Of a stretch of 64,000 nucleotides of DNA, positions 19,688 through 28,265 are shown one piece after another. Source of the stretch: Verrucomicrobiota bacterium (lineage in GTDB: Bacteria; Verrucomicrobiota; Verrucomicrobiia; Limisphaerales; UBA1319). The notes beneath the pieces were generated by a model. It worked only from the letters and a program-made list of their open reading frames with translations. It was not told the DNA's origin and searched no databases. Numbering within the stretch: the stretch's first letter is position 1; every line of letters starts with the position of its first letter. The stretch lies in contig JAKLHY010000016.1 of NCBI GenBank assembly GCA_022709905.1, positions 1 through 64,000 of the forward strand, written 5' to 3'. A program made the position numbers and the translations under genes.

Positions 19688-20140
19688 ATGCGCGCCGTGA
19701 TCCAACGCGTTGCCCAGGCCTCCGTGTCCGTCGACGGCCAGACGACCGGCCTCATCGGCCCGGGATTGCTCGTTCTGCTCGGTGTCGAGCCCGCCGACGG
19801 CCCCGAGGATGCCGAATGGCTCAGCGGCAAGATTGTTCGCCTTCGGATTTTCCCGGACGACCAAGGCGTGATGAACCAGTCTGTGGTTGAAATCGGCGGC
19901 GATATCCTGGTGGTGAGCCAGTTTACGCTGTTCGCCAGCACCCGGAAGGGGAACCGTCCCTCTTATAGCGGCGCGGCCCCTCCTCCCATTGCCATCCCGT
20001 TATACGAGGCTTTTCTGGCGCGGTTAACGCTGGACTTTGGCAAATTTGTCGTTACCGGCCAATTCGGTGCTGATATGAAAGTCTCGTTGATTAATGATGG
20101 ACCTGTCACCATCCTTATTGACACCAAACGCCGGGAATGA
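19688..20140 (+). CDS. dtd: D-aminoacyl-tRNA deacylase
   Basis: DTD hydrolyses D-amino acids mischarged onto tRNA, including D-Tyr, and glycine from tRNA-Ala. The 150-aa product has the normal length. It shows the start MRAVIQRV, the SQFTLFAST motif with the catalytic Ser/Thr network, and the NDGPVTI segment bearing the Gly-cisPro specificity element near the C-terminus. It lies 24 bp after the coiled-coil TPR gene and ends 25 bp before the preferred start of the pabB-pabC fusion. Confidence 0.95.
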   Translation: MRAVIQRVAQASVSVDGQTTGLIGPGLLVLLGVEPADGPEDAEWLSGKIVRLRIFPDDQGVMNQSVVEIGGDILVVSQFTLFASTRKGNRPSYSGAAPPPIAIPLYEAFLARLTLDFGKFVVTGQFGADMKVSLINDGPVTILIDTKRRE

Positions 20141-20165
20141 TCCCTCGGCCGGATCGGCCTGCCCG

Positions 20166-21959
20166 ATGATCGCCTCGAGCCCCGGGGGGCGCCAATTCCC
20201 GGCCGGGCCAGCGCCCGCAACCAACAGCGTGCTCCTGCGGGATGCTCAAAGAAAGCAGTGGCTGTATTTTGAGGGACCGGTTCTTGTGCTCGCGGCGCGA
20301 ACCCTTTCCGAGGTGGCGAGTGTTCTTGCCGAGGTGGAGGAGGCTGTCTCGAAACAACGCCTTCACGCCGCCGGCTGGATCAGCTACGAGGCGGCGCCGG
20401 CGTTCGATGCTTCCCTGGCCGTGCGGAATCCCACTGCGTTTCCGCTGGTCTGGTTCGGACTCTTCAAGACGCCTGTTGCCGTTGAGTTGCCTGTTCTGCA
20501 GGAGTCGGTCGTCGCGCCGACCATCGACTGGATACCGTCCATCAGCCCGGCGCGATACCAATCCTGCCTGTCAAGAATCCGGGATTACATTCGGGAAGGG
20601 CACACCTATCAGGTCAACTTCACGTGGCGATGGCGGACTTCGTTCGGGCGGAATCCGTGGCCGGAGTTTCTTCAGATGATCCGTGCCCAACCCCATGGAT
20701 ACGGCGGATTCATCGAGACGGATGACTGGTTCGTCTGCAGCAGTTCGCCCGAGCTTTTTTTTGATCGCACGGGCCGCCGGCTGGTATGTCGTCCGATGAA
20801 AGGCACAGCGCCCCGCGGCTTGTCCTGCGCGGAAGACGAACAACTGAAGGCGGGCCTGAGGCAATCCGAGAAGAACCGCGCCGAAAACCTCATGGTCGTC
20901 GACATGGTGCGAAACGACATGGGCCGGGTGGTCCTCCCTGGCCGGGTGGAGGTCTCGGAACTGTTCGCGCTCGAACAGTATCCCACCGTTTGGCAAATGA
21001 CCTCGACGGTTGCCGGTGAAATCTCGGATGGATTAACCCTGATGGAATTGTTCCGGGCCCTATTTCCCGCCGCCTCCATCACCGGGGCCCCCAAGTCTCG
21101 CACGATGCAGATCATTGCGGAACTGGAAGACTCCCCCCGGGGCCTGTATACGGGGGCTCTGGGATTTGTCTCTCCCGGTCAAAGAGCCCAATTCAATGTC
21201 GCCATTCGGACGGCAGTCATCGATCGACGAAGCCGCGGGGCGGAATTTGGTGTGGGAGGAGGCATTGTGTGGGATTCAACGGCCTCGGAGGAATACCGCG
21301 AGTGTCTGGACAAGTTTCGTGTACTCACTCATCGCCGGCCTGAGTTCCGGCTGTTGGAATCGATGCGTTGGACACCGGAGGAGGGATTTTTTCTTTTGGA
21401 TTTCCACCTCAAACGGCTGGAAGATTCCGCCCGGTATTTCGGCATCTCTTTCGATCGTCCCAGGATCGAGGCCGATCTGGCATCCCGGAATCGCATCCTG
21501 CCGGGGAAGCCGCATAAGGTCCGGCTCCTTTATTCCTGCCGGGGAGAGATCGAGATCGAGGCGGAACCTCTGGACACCTCGAAACCTTCGGCGCCTCTGC
21601 GCGCCTGCCTGGCCCGATCAGCCGTAGATATCGAGGATGTCTTTCTTTATCACAAAACGACCCGGCGTCGGACTTATGAAACAGCCTCGCAGGAGTGTCC
21701 GAACCATGATGAGGTGCTGCTGTGGAATCCGAAGGGGGAACTGACGGAGTTCTGCGCGGCGAACCTGGTCCTCGATCTGGAGGGCGCGCTCGTGACACCT
21801 CTTCAACGCTGCGGACTCCTGGCGGGCACCTACCGGGCCTGGCTGCTCCAAAGAGGAAAGATACGGGAAAGAGTGGTCAGGCTTGAGGATCTGGGCCGCT
21901 GCCGTCGGGTTCTGGCGGTCAACTCGGTTCGCGGAGAGCGGGAGGTTGTCATTGACTGA
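20166..21959 (+). CDS. pabBC: Aminodeoxychorismate synthase component I fused to 4-amino-4-deoxychorismate lyase
   Basis: This fusion (about 597 aa) would carry out two folate-precursor steps: amination of chorismate and release of p-aminobenzoate. The PabB half shows the chorismate-binding signatures MKGTAPRG, ENLMVVDMVRNDMGRV, SITGAPKSRTMQII and YTGALGF. The PabC half (from about residue 395) is a class IV PLP enzyme with LDFHLKRLEDSARYFG, the lysine in LYHKTTRRRTYE, and ELTEFCAANLVL. The frame is open from 20094 inside dtd. The ATG at 20166, just past the dtd stop, avoids that 47-bp overlap and is preferred. The glutaminase partner PabA is not in the window. Confidence 0.9.
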   Translation: MIASSPGGRQFPAGPAPATNSVLLRDAQRKQWLYFEGPVLVLAARTLSEVASVLAEVEEAVSKQRLHAAGWISYEAAPAFDASLAVRNPTAFPLVWFGLFKTPVAVELPVLQESVVAPTIDWIPSISPARYQSCLSRIRDYIREGHTYQVNFTWRWRTSFGRNPWPEFLQMIRAQPHGYGGFIETDDWFVCSSSPELFFDRTGRRLVCRPMKGTAPRGLSCAEDEQLKAGLRQSEKNRAENLMVVDMVRNDMGRVVLPGRVEVSELFALEQYPTVWQMTSTVAGEISDGLTLMELFRALFPAASITGAPKSRTMQIIAELEDSPRGLYTGALGFVSPGQRAQFNVAIRTAVIDRRSRGAEFGVGGGIVWDSTASEEYRECLDKFRVLTHRRPEFRLLESMRWTPEEGFFLLDFHLKRLEDSARYFGISFDRPRIEADLASRNRILPGKPHKVRLLYSCRGEIEIEAEPLDTSKPSAPLRACLARSAVDIEDVFLYHKTTRRRTYETASQECPNHDEVLLWNPKGELTEFCAANLVLDLEGALVTPLQRCGLLAGTYRAWLLQRGKIRERVVRLEDLGRCRRVLAVNSVRGEREVVID

Positions 21960-21994
21960 GCCCGCCATTTCCTTCATGGGTTAGCCACCCAATC

Positions 21995-22537
21995 ATGGAT
22001 GCCTTGCTTCAGTTCCGGTTTTGCCCCCGATGCGGTCAGGCGCATGATCCGTCCGGATCCCTCCTTCCGTTTCGCTGCCAGGCGTGTGGCTTTGTGTTTT
22101 ATTTGAATCCGGCCAGTGCGGCCGCGGCGTTGATCCAGCGGTCCAACGGGGATGTGTTGTTCATTCGGCGGGCCAAGAATCCGGCCAAGGGCAAGCTGGC
22201 TGTGCCCGGGGGGTTTGTGGATTTCGGCGAAAGTATCGAGGACGCCCTCCGGCGGGAGGTTCGCGAGGAGGTCGGGATCGAGGTCGGGAGACTGGTCTTT
22301 CTTTGTTCGGCGCCCAACGAGTATCCTTACCGAGGCGTTTGTTACCAGGTGGTCGATCTCTTTTTTCACACCGGCCTGGCAGGCGACGGGGAACCGCAGG
22401 CCCTCGATGCCGTCGAGAGTGTTTGCTGGCTGGACCCCCGCCGAGTCCCGCTTGACGACCTGGCTTTTACTTCCCTCAAGAAGGCTCTTGAGTTTTTCAG
22501 AGGTACCTTTATGGAAAGGAGCGACCAAACACCATGA
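21995..22537 (+). CDS. Nudix hydrolase with N-terminal zinc ribbon
   Basis: The 180-aa product begins with a zinc ribbon (CPRCGQAHD...CQACGF) and continues into a Nudix domain. The Nudix box reads GGFVDFGESIEDALRREVREEVGI and keeps every key residue (G-x5-E-x7-R-E-U-x-E-E-x-G-U). The ribbon plus Nudix arrangement resembles NudC-type NADH/NAD-capped RNA pyrophosphatases in a shortened form, but the substrate cannot be read from sequence. Its stop codon overlaps the start of the ADP-ribosylglycohydrolase-like gene by four bases. Confidence 0.88.
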   Translation: MDALLQFRFCPRCGQAHDPSGSLLPFRCQACGFVFYLNPASAAAALIQRSNGDVLFIRRAKNPAKGKLAVPGGFVDFGESIEDALRREVREEVGIEVGRLVFLCSAPNEYPYRGVCYQVVDLFFHTGLAGDGEPQALDAVESVCWLDPRRVPLDDLAFTSLKKALEFFRGTFMERSDQTP

Positions 22538-24108
22538 ATACATTGCGACGCAAAGGAATGACCGCCGGATTCATTGGCGGGCTGGTGGTTGCGGCCATGC
22601 CGCACCTGACTTCACCCATTCAAGCCACAGCGGCCTCCTCGCATGACCGGGTCTTGTCCAGGGCCCAACTGCTGGACAAGATACGGGGCGGTTGGGCGGG
22701 CCAAATGATAGGCGTTGCCTATGGGGCCAAGACGGAGTTCAGGTCCAACGGCGCGATTGGCGAATGGGACCTGCCATGGACGCCGGACATGATCGACAAC
22801 ACCCTGCATCAGGACGATCTGTACGTCGAAATGACCTTTGCGAAGGTGATGGACACCGTGGGCTTGGAGGCCACATGCGAGCAGTACGGCGAGGCCTTCA
22901 AGAACTCGCAATATTCCCTCTGGCACGCTAATGCCGGCGCGCGCCGCATTTTGAATCAGGGCATCCGGGCCCCCTGGTCCGGCCACCCCAAGTACAACAT
23001 TCACGCCAACGACATTGATTTTCAGATCGAGGCCGATTTCATCGGTCTGATGTGTCCGGGCCTTCCGCGTGAGGCCAACCGTTATGCCGATCGGGTCGGG
23101 CGAGTGATGAATTACGGCGATGGCCTGTACGGGGGGATGTTTGTTGGCGGCATGTATGCCGCGGCCTATTTCGAGTCGGATCCGCGCCGCGTCGTCGAAG
23201 CCGGCCTGGCGTGCATTCCGTCGAAAAGCGAGTATGGCCTGTTGATTCGGGATCTGCTGGATGGGTCGGCGCAATACCCAGGCGACTGGCGCCGGGTCTG
23301 GAAAATGATCGAGGACAAGTGGGACAAGAACGATCCGTGTCCCGACGGCGCTCTGGCTGCGTTCAACATCGATGCCAAGCTCAATGGCGCCTATATCGCC
23401 TTTGGACTGCTCTTCGGGGCGGGGGATTTCGAGAAGACCATGGAAATCTCGACGCGCTGCGGCCAGGATTCCGACTGCAATCCCTCGAGCGCCGCCGGTG
23501 TCCTGGGAGTCCTTCTGGGTTACGAGAGGATTCCGAATCGGTTCACGTCCACTCTTCCCAAACTCGAGAATAAGAAATTCGATTTCACGGATTACTCCTT
23601 CAATGACATCGTGCGATCGACCGAGGCCCGCGCGATTCAAGTTATCCGGAAAGCCGGAGGCGAGGTGACCGACACCAGGGTGGTGGTGCCGCGGCAAAGC
23701 CCTCGTGCGCCGCGTCTGGAGCAGTGGTCCCCGGGGATCCCGGTTCAGCGCCTGGCCGCCAGCGACCCGGCCTGGCAGTTTCAAGGCGAGTGGAAAACCG
23801 AAAAAGACGCCAGGATCAGCCTGAAGGCGGGCAACGAAGCCACCTTACGATTTGAGGGCGTGGCTGTGGCTTTGATCGGGCAACTGGACCAGAACGGCGG
23901 ACGCGCCGATGTGTATTTGGACGGCAAGAGGATCGCCCTGGCGGATGCCTATATCGTTCCCCGGACCTATGACAACGCCTTGTGGCATGTCTACGGCCTG
24001 AAGAACGGTCCGCACACCGTTCGGCTGGTCAGTCGCGCTGATGCCGACTTTCGGTCGGGGGGCCGAAAGGTTGGCTTGACGGGAGCGGTGATTTATCGCC
24101 AGCCATGA
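22534..24108 (+). CDS. Exported ADP-ribosylglycohydrolase family protein with C-terminal beta-sandwich
   Basis: The 524-aa product has an N-terminal signal-like segment (GFIGGLVVAAMPHLTSPIQATAA) followed by an ADP-ribosyl-glycohydrolase fold beginning LLDKIRGGWAGQMIGVAYGA. The metal-site motifs appear in altered form: HQDDLYVEMTF where the family usually has TDDT, and CGQDSDCNPSSAAGVLGVLLG where DTDT is usual. The last 125 residues look like a jelly-roll or carbohydrate-binding module (GGRADVYLDG, GPHTVRLVSRAD). Export and the sugar-binding tail suggest a glycosidase-like role outside the cytoplasm; the substrate is unknown. An AAAGGAG ribosome site lies just upstream. It overlaps both neighbours by four bases. 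Confidence 0.85.
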   Translation: MNTLRRKGMTAGFIGGLVVAAMPHLTSPIQATAASSHDRVLSRAQLLDKIRGGWAGQMIGVAYGAKTEFRSNGAIGEWDLPWTPDMIDNTLHQDDLYVEMTFAKVMDTVGLEATCEQYGEAFKNSQYSLWHANAGARRILNQGIRAPWSGHPKYNIHANDIDFQIEADFIGLMCPGLPREANRYADRVGRVMNYGDGLYGGMFVGGMYAAAYFESDPRRVVEAGLACIPSKSEYGLLIRDLLDGSAQYPGDWRRVWKMIEDKWDKNDPCPDGALAAFNIDAKLNGAYIAFGLLFGAGDFEKTMEISTRCGQDSDCNPSSAAGVLGVLLGYERIPNRFTSTLPKLENKKFDFTDYSFNDIVRSTEARAIQVIRKAGGEVTDTRVVVPRQSPRAPRLEQWSPGIPVQRLAASDPAWQFQGEWKTEKDARISLKAGNEATLRFEGVAVALIGQLDQNGGRADVYLDGKRIALADAYIVPRTYDNALWHVYGLKNGPHTVRLVSRADADFRSGGRKVGLTGAVIYRQP

Positions 24109-24581
24109 CCGCAACGATGAGTCCGGGCCATGATCCGTTGCCGGTCGCTCCCTCCGGAAATCATCCTCACACCCAAACTCGATTTCGTATGGGGTACGCG
24201 CTGATTGTCGTTCTGCTGATTATCATTGGCTTGCAGGTCCTCAAGGCGGCCTCCCAGATTTCCAGCGACCAAGCCAAAACGCATATCCAGCAAGGCGCCG
24301 TGCTGCTGGATGTCCGGACCGACGCCGAATTCCGCGAACGCTCCATTCCAGGCGTTACGAACCTGCCTTTGGACCGGTTCGAAGCTGAGCTTCCGAAGCT
24401 TGTCCCGGATAAGGGCAAGCCGCTACTTCTGCATTGTCGAAGTGGCAATCGTTCAGGCATCGCCGAAAAAATCGCGCGCAATCTCGGTTACACCAACGTC
24501 CACAATCTGGGCTCCTTCGATCGAGCCCGACGGATTATCGGAGAGTCCAGCCAGGTTTCGCCAGCGTCAGTCAAACGCTAA
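24105..24581 (+). CDS. Membrane-anchored rhodanese-like protein
   Basis: The 158-aa product has one transmembrane helix (about residues 30-47, YALIVVLLIIIGLQVL) and a single rhodanese domain. The active loop HCRSGNRSG carries the catalytic Cys; the preceding LLDVRTDAEFRERSIPGVTNLP is characteristic. Such proteins transfer sulfane sulfur or act as thiol carriers. The domain would lie on the periplasmic side if the short N-terminus is cytoplasmic. The start overlaps the ADP-ribosylglycohydrolase-like gene by four bases, making it the third gene of a coupled operon. Confidence 0.88.
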   Translation: MTATMSPGHDPLPVAPSGNHPHTQTRFRMGYALIVVLLIIIGLQVLKAASQISSDQAKTHIQQGAVLLDVRTDAEFRERSIPGVTNLPLDRFEAELPKLVPDKGKPLLLHCRSGNRSGIAEKIARNLGYTNVHNLGSFDRARRIIGESSQVSPASVKR

Positions 24582-24778
24582 ATACAGTGGGATCGAGCTG
24601 GCTCCGAACACGGTCTGTCAAACGGCTGGAAGCCTGGGAGAGGCCGTTGGATGCTCTTTTTAGCCTTGCATCCGTGGTTCCAGAAGGTAGTTTTACCCCC
24701 CGCCTGGGTTCCGCGTGTGCGGTCGCCCGCTATAGGCTGAGAAAGAGAAGTTAACAAACAACATAACCTTTAACCCTC

Positions 24779-24794
24779 CGTTGCCTGGGCAACG
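24779..24794 (+). promoter_or_regulatory. Small hairpin in the rpsA leader
   Basis: CGTTGC-CTGG-GCAACG forms a perfect 6-bp stem with a 4-base loop about 80 bases before the rpsA start. S1 synthesis is often controlled through its own leader, but whether this hairpin does so is a guess. Confidence 0.3.
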
Positions 24795-24874
24795 ATCGGT
24801 TCAGAGGCAATGGAGTCTTCTTCGGCGCCGACCAGCGCCGGGCAAGTCTCCCGTTATAAGATCCTGATTCCGTT

Positions 24875-26551
24875 ATGCTAACCATGGAAGAGGCCATGCG
24901 GCAAAGTCCGTTTAACTTTGCCTCCGGCCAAATCGTCAAGGGAACTATCATCGAAGTCCGATCCAAGGAAGTCTTGGTCGACATCGGTTATAAAAGCGAG
25001 GGCGTCGTCCCCGCCAATGAGTTCGAAGACATCAAGACCGTCAAAGTAGGCGATCAAATCGACGTTCTCATCGAGAAACTCGAAGATCGCGACGGTAATG
25101 TCATATTGTCGAAGGAGAAAGCCGAGTTCAAACAGAACTGGGACAAGATTTTGACCATCTGCAACGAAGGCGGCACCATTGTCGGCAAGGTGAAAGCCGT
25201 CGTGAAAGGTGGATTACTGGTCAACATCGGCGTGGAAGCCTTCCTGCCGGCGTCACAGATCGATATCACTCCGCCCAAGGCCTTGAACAACTACGTGGGC
25301 AATTCCTATGAGTTCAAGGTCGTGAAGATCAACCAGGAACGTCAGAATATCGTGTTGTCGCGACGCGAGTTGATCGAGCAGGAACGAAACGAACGCCGCG
25401 CCAAGCTGCTGACCGAGATGATGCCTGGCGATATCCGCAAGGGCACCGTCAAGAACATCACCGACTTCGGCGCGTTCATCGACCTGAACGGCATCGACGG
25501 CCTTCTGCATATCACCGATATGAGTTGGGGCCGAATTGGGCATCCCTCCGAATTGCTCAAAGTAGGACAGGACATCGATGTTGTCGTGCTCGATATCAAC
25601 CGGGAAAAGGAACGGGTCAGCCTGGGGCTCAAGCAGAAGCTGGCGAATCCGTGGGATCAGATCGAGACCAAGTATCCGGTTGGGACCAAGGTCAAGGGCA
25701 AAGTGGTCAACCTGGTGCCTTATGGGGCGTTTGTGGAACTGGAACCCGGGGTTGAAGGCCTGGTGCATGTCACCGAGTTGTCCTGGGTCAAGCGGGTGGC
25801 CAAGCCTGCCGATGTGCTCAAGCCCGATCAGGAAATCGAAGCCGTGGTATTGGGCATCAACCGGGAAGAGCAGAAAATCTCGCTCAGCTTGCGTCAGCTG
25901 GAAGCCAATCCATGGGACCAGGCCGCCGAGAAATACCCGCCTGGCACCCAAGTCAAGGGCAAGATTCGCAATCTGACCAGCTACGGCGCTTTCATCGAGC
26001 TCGAGGACGGCCTGGACGGTATGATCCACGTCTCCGATATTTCCTGGACTCGCAAGATCAACCACCCGTCCGAGGTCCTGAAGAAGGGCGAGGATGTCGA
26101 AGCGGTGGTCCTGGAGATCGACAAGACGAACCAACGCATTGCCATGGGGATCAAACAGCTTGCGGTCGATCCTTGGGAGAAAATCGACGAATATTACAAG
26201 GTCGGCGATTTGATCACCGGCAAGGTCACCAAATTGGCGAGTTTCGGCGCCTTTATCGGGCTGCAGCATGACATCGACGGCCTGGTTCACATCTCGCAGG
26301 TCAGCGAAGATCACGTGGACAAGATCAAGAACGTGCTCAAAGTCGGCCAGGAAGTGACGGCGCGTGTGATCAAGATTGACAAGTCGGAGCGCCGGATTGG
26401 ACTGTCGATCAAGGCGGCCAATTATTCGCCCGACCAGCTCAAGGCCGAGCAAGCCATACTGGACGCGCTGAAGCCGGGCGAAGATCTGGTGGCCCTGCAA
26501 CACGCCTTTGACGCGGCAGACGACGCTCGTTCCAAAGAAGAAAAGGAGTAA
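24875..26551 (+). CDS. rpsA: 30S ribosomal protein S1
   Basis: S1 binds mRNA and helps its loading on the 30S subunit. The 558-aa length matches a six-S1-domain protein. Successive OB-fold units are easy to see from repeated patterns such as G.IVKGTI, DFGAFIDLNGIDGLLHITDMSWGRIGHPSE, YGAFVELEPGVEGLVHVTELSW, YGAFIELEDGLDGMIHVSDISW and FGAFIGLQHDIDGLVHISQVS. The start at 24875 has a second ATG nine bases on. The leader of nearly 300 bp holds no gene. Confidence 0.97.
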   Translation: MLTMEEAMRQSPFNFASGQIVKGTIIEVRSKEVLVDIGYKSEGVVPANEFEDIKTVKVGDQIDVLIEKLEDRDGNVILSKEKAEFKQNWDKILTICNEGGTIVGKVKAVVKGGLLVNIGVEAFLPASQIDITPPKALNNYVGNSYEFKVVKINQERQNIVLSRRELIEQERNERRAKLLTEMMPGDIRKGTVKNITDFGAFIDLNGIDGLLHITDMSWGRIGHPSELLKVGQDIDVVVLDINREKERVSLGLKQKLANPWDQIETKYPVGTKVKGKVVNLVPYGAFVELEPGVEGLVHVTELSWVKRVAKPADVLKPDQEIEAVVLGINREEQKISLSLRQLEANPWDQAAEKYPPGTQVKGKIRNLTSYGAFIELEDGLDGMIHVSDISWTRKINHPSEVLKKGEDVEAVVLEIDKTNQRIAMGIKQLAVDPWEKIDEYYKVGDLITGKVTKLASFGAFIGLQHDIDGLVHISQVSEDHVDKIKNVLKVGQEVTARVIKIDKSERRIGLSIKAANYSPDQLKAEQAILDALKPGEDLVALQHAFDAADDARSKEEKE

Positions 26552-26634
26552 GGTTATCCTGGAAGCACGACCGCCGCGGGAACCGCCCGGGTTCCCGATG
26601 GCCGGTTTAATAATCCTACGATCTGGCGGCGGCC

Positions 26635-26662
26635 GGGGTGGTACTTCCTCGAGTTCCACCCC
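26635..26662. repeat. Inverted repeat between rpsA and lysA
   Basis: GGGGTGG (26635-26641) pairs perfectly with CCACCCC (26656-26662) around a 14-base loop that includes CTCGAGTTCCAC, the core of repeat family A. There is no T-run, so it is not a standard terminator. It may be a relic repeat copy. Confidence 0.4.
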
Positions 26663-26792
26663 GGTGCCGTGGATTCGAGCAAAATTTTTCGGCGCGTGTA
26701 TCGCGCACAACCGGGCCGAGAGACAATGCCAGCGTCGCGGAGACAGCGAAGGGCGTCCGCGGCAGGCGCGAGGGAAGTGGGCATAAGAATTT

Positions 26793-28097
26793 ATGCATGA
26801 TTTTCGTTATATCGGTGGCAGGCTCTATTGCGAGCAAGTGCCCGTGGAAACCCTGGTCAGGAAACACGGCACTCCTCTATACGTGTATTCGCAAGCCACA
26901 CTGACCGAGCACTTCAAGCGATTGGATGCCGCCCTGGATCCGCTTCCGCACTCGATCTGTTTTGCTGTCAAGTCCAACTCCAATCTGGCGGTGCTTCGAA
27001 CGATGGCCAATCTGGGCAGCGGCTTTGACATCGTGAGCGAGGGCGAACTCAGGCGGGTGATTGCGGCCGGAGGCGATCCGCGGACCTGTGTGTTTGCGGG
27101 CGTGGGAAAGAGCGAGGACGAGATTTCCTTTGCCTTAAGCCGCGACATTTATTGCTTCAACGTCGAAAGCGAACCGGAGCTGGAGCGTATCGATCGCATC
27201 GCGGCTCGTCTGCGAAAGAAGGCGCCCATTGCGGTCCGTGTCAATCCGAATATCGACGCCCTGACACACGCCAAGATCACGACCGGCACCTATGAGAACA
27301 AGTTTGGGATTGCCTTCGAGCGGGTGGAGCAGGTCTATGTCCGGGCGTCGCGTCTGAAACACCTCCGTCTTCGCGGGGTCCAGATGCACATCGGATCGCA
27401 GCTCACGGAAGTCAAGCCGTTCGAGCAGGCCGTTGCGAAGGTCGCTCCGCTCGCCGCACGGCTGGGGCGTCGCTTTGGGCTGGAATTCTTCAGCCTGGGC
27501 GGCGGTCTGGGAATCGTTTACCGTCCGGCCCTGGACAGCGGCGATGCCTCCTGGTGGACAAGCCGCGCTGCCCGCAACATCCTGACTCCCGAAAGCTACG
27601 CCGCGGCGGTGCTTCCCCACCTGCGGTCGCTGGATCTGCGCATCTTGATCGAGCCGGGCCGCTTTGTCTCCGGCAACGCCGGTTTGCTGATCAGCCGGAT
27701 CGAATACATCAAACAGACCGGGAGAAAAACATTCGTCATCGTCGACGCCGCCATGAACGACCTGATCCGGCCGGCATTCTACGATTCCTTTCACGAAATC
27801 CTGCCCGTGCATCAACACAATGGACCTCTGGTTCCCAGCGATGTTGTCGGTCCGATCTGCGAGTCCGGTGATTGTTTCTGCAAAGACCGGCCCTTGCCCC
27901 GGTTGAAGGCCGGGGAATCCCTGGCGATTTTCAGCGCCGGCGCCTACGGTTTCGTGATGGCCTCCAATTACAACTCTCGCGGCCTGGCTGCCGAGATCAT
28001 GGTCCATGGCCGGCGCGCCGCGGTGGTCAACCGCCGGCAGAAACTATCCGAGATCTGGGAACGGGAACAGATTCCCGCCTGGCTGAAGAAGCGCTGA
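26793..28097 (+). CDS. lysA: Diaminopimelate decarboxylase
   Basis: LysA removes CO2 from meso-diaminopimelate to give L-lysine. The 434-aa product has the alanine-racemase-like PLP barrel with the cofactor lysine in ICFAVKSNSN, the Gly-rich phosphate-binding FFSLGGGLGI, the EPGRFVSGNAG motif, and the C-terminal domain with the GPICESGDCFCKDR catalytic Cys and GAYGFVMASNYNSR. The start at 26793 has a weak ribosome binding site. It stands alone between rpsA and a histidine kinase gene, without other lysine genes. Confidence 0.96.
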   Translation: MHDFRYIGGRLYCEQVPVETLVRKHGTPLYVYSQATLTEHFKRLDAALDPLPHSICFAVKSNSNLAVLRTMANLGSGFDIVSEGELRRVIAAGGDPRTCVFAGVGKSEDEISFALSRDIYCFNVESEPELERIDRIAARLRKKAPIAVRVNPNIDALTHAKITTGTYENKFGIAFERVEQVYVRASRLKHLRLRGVQMHIGSQLTEVKPFEQAVAKVAPLAARLGRRFGLEFFSLGGGLGIVYRPALDSGDASWWTSRAARNILTPESYAAAVLPHLRSLDLRILIEPGRFVSGNAGLLISRIEYIKQTGRKTFVIVDAAMNDLIRPAFYDSFHEILPVHQHNGPLVPSDVVGPICESGDCFCKDRPLPRLKAGESLAIFSAGAYGFVMASNYNSRGLAAEIMVHGRRAAVVNRRQKLSEIWEREQIPAWLKKR

Positions 28098-28265
28098 ATC
28101 CGAAAAGCCGGTTTTGCCGCCTGCGGCCCGTCCGAAGGTCGGGGCCGCATAATTTGGCGGTCCTCACCCTGGCGAGGCAAGAGGTGTTGTCTTCCCATGA
28201 TACCCCGCGCCTGGGAGGGGACAACTTGATAAGCGTCCTGACTGACTCTACATTGCTCCTATTCA

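Noticed and set aside
24582..24870. Possible terminator near 24620-24660 (AACGGC...GCCGTT then a T-run)
   Set aside because: The stem is only six pairs with a 16-base loop, and eight bases separate it from the T-run; too weak to annotate.
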